A DNA stretch of 64,000 nucleotides from NCBI RefSeq assembly GCF_000820305.1, contig NZ_CDBH01000064.1, positions 1-64,000 on the forward strand, given 5' to 3'. The DNA comes from Aeromonas dhakensis (GTDB lineage Bacteria; Pseudomonadota; Gammaproteobacteria; Enterobacterales; Aeromonadaceae). Every line of letters starts with the position of its first letter. Positions within the stretch are counted from its first letter, which is position 1. The position numbers and the translations under genes were made by a program. The notes under the pieces were generated by a model. That model made no database searches and was not told the DNA's origin. It saw only the letters and a program-made list of their open reading frames with translations. Shown in pieces: positions 38,248 to 44,505 of the stretch.

Positions 38248-38290
38248 ACATAACGTCGATTAGATGGATGGCGATACTAATCCGTTAAGG
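38248..38290 (-). repeat. Candidate attC-like hairpin 4 (5' of the HNH cassette)
   Basis: TAACG-TCG-ATTAG and CTAAT-C-CGTTA form a two-box inverted repeat with a 13-nt centre, bordered by ACATAAC and GTTAAGG. Only 43 bp, shorter than ordinary attC sites, so it may be a minimal or deleted attC or a remnant of an attI. Confidence 0.35.
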
Positions 38291-38449
38291 GAGCCTTCCA
38301 TATAATTTCGAATCACCCTGATAAGCATTATGAAAAAACCATTTTAAATCATAACCTTATCATCTACCTCTGGTGCTGAACATATGCGCGGCGGTTCCTC
38401 TTTTGGCTCCGCTCGTGTCGAGGTGCAACAATACACTCAAGGAGCTGTA

Positions 38450-38530
38450 ATGGAAAGATCCACCAAGCCTCGTTTTCGTGAACAAGTCAGGATTGTGATC
38501 GAGACGACCCGTATTACATGGAATAGGTAG
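38450..38530 (+). CDS. Very short reading frame of unknown function
   Basis: MERSTKPRFREQVRIVIETT... (26 residues) with a good AAGGAG 5 nt before the ATG. The same frame is open back to an ATG at 38384 (48 residues). It may be the stub of a truncated prophage gene. Apart from this and the hairpin at 38248, the 38222-38604 gap shows nothing I can name. Confidence 0.25.
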   Translation: MERSTKPRFREQVRIVIETTRITWNR

Positions 38531-38604
38531 GGCGGCGGAACGAGAGAGAAGGGAAAAGCGAGGGCCTTCTGGTACTCATATCAGCAGGCCCTGAGCAGTA
38601 TTTC

Positions 38605-39018
38605 TTAAGGCTGTGCGAGGGCCTCCTCATGTTGATGATGGTCAACCACGAGCTGGTGCAGTGCAGGCTGGTAAGTTGGGTTGATCTGTGCGGTTGTCCC
38701 TAGGTTGGAGAGAGCGGTGATGGCACACAGGATGGTGTTGTTCTGGTCGATGACCACAAGGTGAGCCCCTTCTCGATATGGCGGTTGGCGCTGGACTGAA
38801 ATGGGTTCGGCACCTCTGGGACGATGGCTGGCAGGGCCAGCTGTGCTGTGCGAGGGTACCGGCGGTGCAGGATGGCGCAGGCCACGTACTGCTGTTTGCC
38901 CTTGAATCCTCATCCACTGGCTTATCTCTTTAGCAGGCCAGCGCTGCTGGAGAATGCTGGTCACCCGATTATCCAAGCGGCGGTACTCTTCGCGGCTGAC
39001 GGCCTTTATGTTGTACAT
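38605..39018 (-). CDS. Hypothetical protein, P2-like prophage remnant
   Basis: A 137-residue basic protein, not recognised. It starts MYNIKAVSREEYRRLDNRVTS with GAGG 7 nt upstream. Residues 50-85 are rich in Pro, His and Arg, and the C-terminal half has AHLVVIDQNNTILCAITALSNLG, possibly a short beta-hairpin domain. The start lies 2 bp after the stop of the preceding reading frame, so it belongs to the same transcription unit as the gpA fragments. It is probably an accessory gene downstream of the phage replication gene. Confidence 0.55.
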   Translation of the reverse strand: MYNIKAVSREEYRRLDNRVTSILQQRWPAKEISQWMRIQGQTAVRGLRHPAPPVPSHSTAGPASHRPRGAEPISVQRQPPYREGAHLVVIDQNNTILCAITALSNLGTTAQINPTYQPALHQLVVDHHQHEEALAQP

Positions 39019-39020
39019 AC

Positions 39021-39407
39021 TCACACCTCGCTGTGGTCGTTCTGTTCTAGCACCCACTCCTGGGTGTCCAGTCTCTCCAGTTCTGCCCACATGTGGGACA
39101 GGTATGGCTGCGGCAGCATTTCGATCCAGCTGTGCGCCCCGGCGTGGCCTTGTGCTTGGTAAACCTTACAGCACAGCTCAATCAGCATCGGCCAGTCCTC
39201 ATCCCCCTCTGGTACAACGTATTCATCCAGCTGGCTCTGCTCTGCGGGTGGCTGGCCATCGAGCTCCCAATCCGGATCGCTTGGTAGCGATCTGCACGAT
39301 TGCAGCTGTCCGTTCTCCAGCCGGAGGGTGAAACCGTCAGCCGTGACGCTGGCACCAGCCCGTAATCGATAAATGGAGAAGGGCGATAACCCCCATTGTT
39401 CCCTCAT
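39021..39407 (-). CDS. Frame-shifted C-terminal part of a P2-type gpA replication protein
   Basis: 128 residues from an ATG at 39407, but coding sense runs upstream of it to about 39530: GVKTGDSPAPWSSDNNCTR precedes in the same frame without a stop. That segment, and RLRAGASVTADGFTLRLENGQL, resemble the C-terminal tail of P2-like replication proteins. The gpA fragment at 39512-39997 is in another frame, so a single frameshift near 39510-39535 probably split one ancestral gene. The short ORF itself is unlikely to be functional. Confidence 0.5.
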   Translation of the reverse strand: MREQWGLSPFSIYRLRAGASVTADGFTLRLENGQLQSCRSLPSDPDWELDGQPPAEQSQLDEYVVPEGDEDWPMLIELCCKVYQAQGHAGAHSWIEMLPQPYLSHMWAELERLDTQEWVLEQNDHSEV

Positions 39408-39511
39408 GATCTGGTCTGTGAAGGCATCAGGATCTAGCCGCGTACAGTTATTGTCAGAGCTCCAAGGTGCCGGGCTGTCGCCCGTCTTAACCCCAACCCC
39501 CTCGCTGCAGC

Positions 39512-39997
39512 CTAGGCGGCTTTCCTGGCTTCATGGGTGCCGGCAGGCACAATTTCCCACCCTTGCAGGCGGGTCTTGATGCCCAGGCGAGCGGAGGTAA
39601 TGCCCATCAGGCGCTTGATGTCTTCGCCATAGCTGTTTGCTTGCTCCTCAATAAGGTGGGCCAGCTTGATGGGGTGTTCGACACGGGTGGCCAGTGCGCC
39701 GCCCATGGCGTGCAGGTAGCAGCGAAAGATGCCGTTATCTGCGGCAAAGCGGGCTGCCTCAAAGCGCGGGTCTTGCAGCACTGGCTTGGGTGGGCCAACC
39801 AGTTCGGCATGCTGCTTGGCATTGCTGATGCGGCGCAGCTCGCGCCATACCCCGACCGGGGCGCCGCCGTTCTGCTGGAAGGTGCGAATACCCCACCAAC
39901 TGGCCCAGGCCACGGCATGCAGGGCGCCCTCATCGGCGGCGGTGCCAGCCTCTTCGTCATCGTCCAGGTAGGCGCCGTCGATGTTTTTGGCACGCAA
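39512..39997 (-). pseudogene. P2-type gpA replication endonuclease, truncated fragment
   Basis: 161 codons starting abruptly at [12 protein letters not shown], which corresponds to the conserved (AKYI)AKNIDG segment just after the catalytic HUH/tyrosine region of phage P2 gpA-type nicking enzymes. [13 protein letters not shown] and YLHAMGG are also characteristic. Everything N-terminal, including the catalytic part, is missing. The frame is closed by TAG directly before the TTG at 39997. This breakpoint marks the right end of the prophage remnant. Confidence 0.65.
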
Positions 39998-40035
39998 CTA
40001 ACTGATATTAATGAAAATCATTGAAATTAAGGAAA

Positions 40036-40065
40036 TAAAAATGGCAGCCAAGGCTGCCATTTTTG
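40036..40065. terminator. Terminator downstream of the Na+/alanine symporter gene
   Basis: AAAATGGCAGCC / GGCTGCCATTTT stem with loop AA, A-rich before and T-rich after. It serves the minus-strand symporter gene and lies at the island border. Confidence 0.75.
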
Positions 40066-40083
40066 TTGGGGAGTGGTGCGCGA

Positions 40084-41583
40084 TCAGGAGATCTTGCGAT
40101 CCTGATCCGGCTCGAACGAGTGACCGGATTTCTCCTGCTCCAGGTTGTCTTCGGAGCGGTGACCAGACCAGTAGTCGGCGTTCTTGATGCCGAGTTTCTC
40201 CGGGTGGAACACCGGATCCAGCCCTTGGGCCTGCTGGGCCTCGTAGTCTTTCAGACAGGTGAAGGCGGTCTTTTGCAGCAGCAGGATGGCGATGATGTTG
40301 AGCCAGGCCATCAGGCCGACCCCGATGTCACCCATGCCCCAGGCCAGATCGGCGGTCTTGACGGTGCCGTAGACAGTGGCGGCCATCAGGGCAATCTTCA
40401 GCAAGAAGGTGAGCCAGGGGCGATTCATCTTGCGGTTGATGTAGGCGATGTTGGTCTCGGCGATATAGTAGTAGGCAACGATGGTGGTGAACGCGAAGAA
40501 GAACAGCGCGATGGCCACGAACATGCTGCCAAAGCCAGGCATCATGCTCTCCATGGCGGTCTGCACATAGCCCGGGCCCGCAGCCACGCCGGCAATGCCG
40601 GTATAGAGCGCCGCGCCATCCGGTCCCTGCACGTTGTAGAGGCCGGTGATGAGCAGCATAAAGCCGGTGGCGGAGCAGACGAACAGGGTGTCGATGTAGA
40701 CGGAGAACGCCTGCACCAGGCCCTGTTTGGCCGGGTGGCTTACCGCGGCGGCGGAGGAGGCGTGCGGACCGGTACCCTGGCCTGCTTCGTTGGAGTAGAC
40801 CCCGCGTTTGACCCCCCACATGATGGCCAGACCCAGAATGGCACCGAAGCCGGCATCCATCCCGAACGCGCTCTTCCAGATCAGCAGGATCACGCCCGGC
40901 AGCGCATGGATGTTGAGGGCGATGATGACGCAGGCGACGATGATGTAGCCCAGCGCCATGAAGGGCACCACGGTACTGGCGAAGCTGGCGATACGCTTGA
41001 CGCCACCGAAGATGATGAAGCCGAGCAGCAGTGCCAGAGCGGCGGCGGTGACGTTCGGATCGATATCAAACGCGTTTTGCAGGCTGGCGCCGATGGAGTT
41101 GGCCTGCACCCCTGGCAGCAGCACGCCGCAGGCAAACACGGTGGCAATGGCGAAGGTCCAGGCGTACCACTTCATGCCAAGCCCTTTCTCGATGTAGAAG
41201 GCCGGGCCGCCGCGGTATTCGCCGTTGATCTTCTCCTTGTAGACCTGACCCAGGGTGGACTCCACGAAGGCGGAGCTGGCGCCGAGGAAGGCTACCATCC
41301 ACATCCAGAACAGGGCGCCCGGGCCACCGAAGGTGATGGCGGTGGCGACCCCGGCGATGTTGCCGGTACCGACGCGACCGGCCAGGGTCATGGCCAGCGC
41401 CTGGAAGGAGGAGACCCCCGCATCCGTGCTCTTGCCATCAAACATCAAGCGGATCATCTCCTTGATGTGACGCAGTTGCAAAAAGCGGCTGCGCAGGGAG
41501 AAGTAGAGGCCTACCCCCAGACACAGGTAGATGAGCGCAGGGCTCCAAATCACACCATTGATGGCATTGACGATCTCATTCAT
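40084..41583 (-). CDS. Sodium/alanine symporter family protein (AGCS)
   Basis: A 499-residue inner-membrane transporter with about 11 helices. The AGCS signature is around ALAGRVGTGNIAGVATAI (residues 68-88), and GVYSNEAGQGTGPHA is also typical of DagA/AlsT. It imports alanine or glycine with sodium. The frame starts at TTG 41592, but AAGGAG lies 9 nt before the ATG at 41583 (MNEIVNAING), which I prefer. The hydrophilic C terminus (about 45 residues) is rich in Glu and Asp. Monocistronic, divergent from a GNAT gene. Confidence 0.88.
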   Translation of the reverse strand: MNEIVNAINGVIWSPALIYLCLGVGLYFSLRSRFLQLRHIKEMIRLMFDGKSTDAGVSSFQALAMTLAGRVGTGNIAGVATAITFGGPGALFWMWMVAFLGASSAFVESTLGQVYKEKINGEYRGGPAFYIEKGLGMKWYAWTFAIATVFACGVLLPGVQANSIGASLQNAFDIDPNVTAAALALLLGFIIFGGVKRIASFASTVVPFMALGYIIVACVIIALNIHALPGVILLIWKSAFGMDAGFGAILGLAIMWGVKRGVYSNEAGQGTGPHASSAAAVSHPAKQGLVQAFSVYIDTLFVCSATGFMLLITGLYNVQGPDGAALYTGIAGVAAGPGYVQTAMESMMPGFGSMFVAIALFFFAFTTIVAYYYIAETNIAYINRKMNRPWLTFLLKIALMAATVYGTVKTADLAWGMGDIGVGLMAWLNIIAILLLQKTAFTCLKDYEAQQAQGLDPVFHPEKLGIKNADYWSGHRSEDNLEQEKSGHSFEPDQDRKIS

Positions 41584-41771
41584 GTACAACAACTCCTTTG
41601 TTGTGCTGTCTTGTTGGCGGGGTCTCTGCCCCGCTCCCTTAAATTTCAGGTGACCCTGGAGTCACTCGTTATGATTGGGGACCGGTCGGTGGCGGAAGTT
41701 TCCACTGGCCAGTCCGCGGGTTTTAACATATCGATTTGTGCAAGGGCTTCCTAGCGAAATATGTTGTCACC

Positions 41772-41799
41772 TTGTTAATTTGTGAATTGACATTAACAA
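41772..41799. promoter_or_regulatory. Inverted repeat in the symporter/acetyltransferase divergent region
   Basis: TTGTTAAT (41772-41779) and ATTAACAA (41792-41799) are perfect 8-bp arms with a 12-bp spacer, in the 316-bp region between divergent genes. It may be an operator for a dimeric regulator; no regulator gene is adjacent. Nothing else is evident in this gap. Confidence 0.4.
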
Positions 41800-41899
41800 A
41801 TCGTGATGTGGTTGGACAAAATGCGGTGTCAACCCGGTATCATCTCCTCTTTCATCGGCATGCCCGTGGGGGAGAAGCAGAGCAAAATCGAGGCCAAGG

Positions 41900-42337
41900 A
41901 TGCAAACAGAGAGAGAGACGGCGGTGATCCGCCCGGCCTGCGCCGGGGATGTGGCCGCCATGGCCGACTTGTTTGGCCAGCTGGGCTACCCGGTCAGCCC
42001 ACAGGAGCTGGAGGAGCGCTGGCTGACGCCGGATCCGGCCCGCGAGGTGCTGGTGGCCTGCCTGGATGAGGGGATCGCAGGCGTCTTGGTGTGGCACTGC
42101 CTGAACCCGCTACACGTTGCACCAGAGTGGGGCCTGATCTCGGCGCTGGTTGTCGATGAGGGTGCAAGGGGAAGCGGAGTGGGGGCCGCCCTGCTGGCCG
42201 TGGCAGAGAGCCATGCACAGGCGCGGGGGTGCAGCCAGCTGGAGCTCTCCAGCAGCCTCAAGCGGGAAGGGGCCCATCGCTTCTATCTGGCGCAGGGGTA
42301 TGTCGAGCGTCCGAAACGGTTTGTGAAAACAGTCTGA
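41900..42337 (+). CDS. GNAT family N-acetyltransferase
   Basis: A 145-residue single-domain acetyltransferase. Motif A for acetyl-CoA pyrophosphate binding is VVDEGARGSGVGAALLAVAE, and the C-terminal motif B is HRFYLAQGYVERPKRF. Substrate unknown; small-molecule or antibiotic acetylation cannot be separated by sequence. AAGG lies right at the ATG. It is 18 bp upstream of mtfA and probably co-transcribed with it. Confidence 0.85.
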   Translation: MQTERETAVIRPACAGDVAAMADLFGQLGYPVSPQELEERWLTPDPAREVLVACLDEGIAGVLVWHCLNPLHVAPEWGLISALVVDEGARGSGVGAALLAVAESHAQARGCSQLELSSSLKREGAHRFYLAQGYVERPKRFVKTV

Positions 42338-42355
42338 TCAGCAAGAGGAGTCTGT

Positions 42356-43165
42356 GTGTTCTGGTCTCGCTTACGAAGTGTGTTTGGTGGTGCGTCCCGG
42401 CAAGATGAGCAGGGGCCGGATGCCCTGGAGTGGCAGCAGGCCCTGGCCGCGGTGCCCATTTTGCAGGGCTTTTCCCGGGAGGAGGAGGAGACCCTGATCG
42501 GGTTGGCGCAGCAACTGCTGGCCCGCAAGACCCTCACCCAGATCGGGGTGACGCTTACCCCCCGTCAGCAGGCGGTGCTGGCCCTGCAGGCGGCGCTGCC
42601 CATTCTGCATCTGGGGCTCGACTGGTATCGGGGCTTTCACGAAATCATCCTGATCCCCGAGCCTGTGGTGCGCCGCCAGCAGGTACAGGACGAGTTCGGG
42701 CTGGTGAGCGAGGTGGAAGAGGAGAACGCCGGCGAATCCTGGCCCCAGGGGCCGCTGGTACTGGCCTGGAGCGAGCTGCAGCAGGACGGTGACTGGGACG
42801 GCTTCAATCTGGTGATCCACGAGCTGACCCACAAGCTCGACATGCTGGGAGGGGAGGCCGACGGGGCGCCGCCGCTGCCGGCAGGCATGGATCCGCGCCA
42901 GTGGACGAGTGCGCTGCAGGCAGCATTCGATGCCATGCAGGCGCAACTGGATCGCCATGAGCCTACCGCCATCGACCCTTACGCCGCCTCGCACCCGGCC
43001 GAGTTTTTTGCGGTGTGCAGCGAGAGCTTTTTTACCGATCCGCTGCGCCTGCGCGACACCTATCCGGCGGTGTACCAGCAGTTCACCCGCTTCTTCGGCC
43101 AGCAGCCGGCGACGCGTTTTCCGGCGACCCGACTGCTGGCGGGTGAGCCCGAGTATCACGGCTAG
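42356..43165 (+). CDS. mtfA: M90 family zinc metallopeptidase MtfA
   Basis: A 269-residue cytosolic peptidase. HELTHKLD at residues 155-162 supplies His155, Glu156 and His159, and a downstream Glu in HPAEFFAVCSESFF is the third ligand, as in E. coli MtfA (HEVAHKLD). E. coli MtfA binds the Mlc repressor and so affects glucose PTS expression; whether that holds here is inferred only from family. The start is GTG at 42356 with GAGGAG upstream. A bidirectional terminator follows at 43195. Confidence 0.9.
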   Translation: MFWSRLRSVFGGASRQDEQGPDALEWQQALAAVPILQGFSREEEETLIGLAQQLLARKTLTQIGVTLTPRQQAVLALQAALPILHLGLDWYRGFHEIILIPEPVVRRQQVQDEFGLVSEVEEENAGESWPQGPLVLAWSELQQDGDWDGFNLVIHELTHKLDMLGGEADGAPPLPAGMDPRQWTSALQAAFDAMQAQLDRHEPTAIDPYAASHPAEFFAVCSESFFTDPLRLRDTYPAVYQQFTRFFGQQPATRFPATRLLAGEPEYHG

Positions 43166-43194
43166 TCGGGTGAACCTGGCAAATCGCGCCCAAC

Positions 43195-43222
43195 AAAAAG
43201 GCACCCCGCGGGGTGCCTTTTT
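43195..43222. terminator. Bidirectional terminator between mtfA and satP
   Basis: AAAAAGGCACCCC / GGGGTGCCTTTTT perfect stem with loop GC; serves both convergent genes. Confidence 0.85.
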
Positions 43223-43247
43223 CGTGACAGCTGTGTCGGCCGGGTGC

Positions 43248-43844
43248 TTAGGCAGCGGCTTTGAGCTGAACGGCGGCGGCTTTCTTGTGATCGCCGATCG
43301 GCAGCACGGTGCGGCCGAACTGCTCGTTCAGCACGGTGGCCATGGCCAGATAGATGGCGCTGGCGCCGCAGATGATGCCTTCGAAACCGGCGATGGTGCC
43401 GATCAGGGTGCTGCCGGTGAAGTCACGGGCGGCCAGCAGGAAGAACAGCACGGTCAGGGAGGCGAACACGAACTGCTTCACGCGCGGGTAGTTGACGGTC
43501 CCGATCAGCATGAACAGGGTGAACATGCCCCACATCAGCAGGTACCAGCCCATGTAGGCGTGCGGAGTGGCTTCGGCCAGACCCATGGTCGGCATCACCA
43601 GCAGGAACACCAGGCTCCACCAGAAGGTGCCGTAGGAGATGAAGGCAGTCACACCGAAGGTGTTGCCGCGCTTGTACTCCATGATACCGGCGATGATCTG
43701 GGCCAGACCGCCATAGCACAGGCCCATGGCCAGGATCATGGCGCTGATGGGGAAGAAACCTGCGTTATGGATGTTCAGCAGAATGGTGGTCATACCGAAA
43801 CCCATCAGACCCAGAGGGGCAGGGTTGGCCAATTTTTCGCTCAC
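43248..43844 (-). CDS. satP: Succinate-acetate/proton symporter SatP (GPR1/FUN34/YaaH family)
   Basis: A 198-residue protein with six membrane helices. The [14 protein letters not shown] motif at the N terminus and [19 protein letters not shown] near the C terminus are hallmarks of YaaH/SatP, which takes up acetate and succinate. The start is GTG at 43844 with GGAG 8 nt upstream. The frame is open 59 codons further, but that part has no similarity. With actP this gives the cell two acetate uptake routes in one window. Confidence 0.92.
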   Translation of the reverse strand: MSEKLANPAPLGLMGFGMTTILLNIHNAGFFPISAMILAMGLCYGGLAQIIAGIMEYKRGNTFGVTAFISYGTFWWSLVFLLVMPTMGLAEATPHAYMGWYLLMWGMFTLFMLIGTVNYPRVKQFVFASLTVLFFLLAARDFTGSTLIGTIAGFEGIICGASAIYLAMATVLNEQFGRTVLPIGDHKKAAAVQLKAAA

Positions 43845-44505
43845 GTGGCGTTCTCCAAAAATAGAGGTGGGGGTTGATAAAAGACGCGCGATTTTAGGCA
43901 GGCTATTGGCCTCGGGCAAGAGGCGGAAGGGACGAAACAGTAAAAAAATAACGGAATTTTTTACCCGGCTGACCATTCGTGCGATCCAGGTAGACGGCTG
44001 GTGAATGAATGGTGCGGACAAGGTTGATAAATTGTATTGAGCAGAACGTTTCTGAAAGTTTCATACAGTTCGAGACGATGGTTGAGCCGCGCTGTCTACC
44101 ATATTTTCATCGCCAAACCTGAGCACACCTGAGGCCAAAAAATATGCTCATATGCCATCAGACAAGAGGCGTCAATGACCGGTTCAATACAAACGACCTG
44201 ACTGCCTGTCCGCGGCTTCGGCATGGTTGAGCAAGGGGCATTGCGCCGGGCGAGTGAGCTGACGAGGTGGATATCTGAAACAAGGGGTCAGGATGGGGGT
44301 GATAAAGTGTTGAACGCGAGCTTGGGTTCTGCAGTTGGCCTTATGCAGTGACGCAGATTGTTGCTGGATAGCCGAGAGGGCTGGCCGGATGAAGGGGGAA
44401 AGAAGGAACGCGGGCATGTGCTCGGCAACAGCCCTCGAAAGAAGGGCTCAATCCCAAAGAAGAGGGGGGGAATAGCATCCCCCTCATCCTGCTGATGTCA
44501 CCGGC
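43845..44505. other. 661-bp intergenic region without a supported gene
   Basis: Contains the satP promoter side (AT-rich around 43930-44060) and hairpins near the DUF748 gene end: AGCCCT/AGGGCT at 44430-44448 and GAGGGGG/CCCCCTC at 44462-44485, the latter a weak terminator on the minus strand. A 77-codon minus-strand frame at 44184-44417 has no ribosome-binding site or recognisable features. Confidence 0.5.

Noticed and set aside
44184..44417. 77-codon minus-strand frame in the gap before the DUF748 gene
   Set aside because: No ribosome-binding site, no recognisable domain and poor codon pattern.
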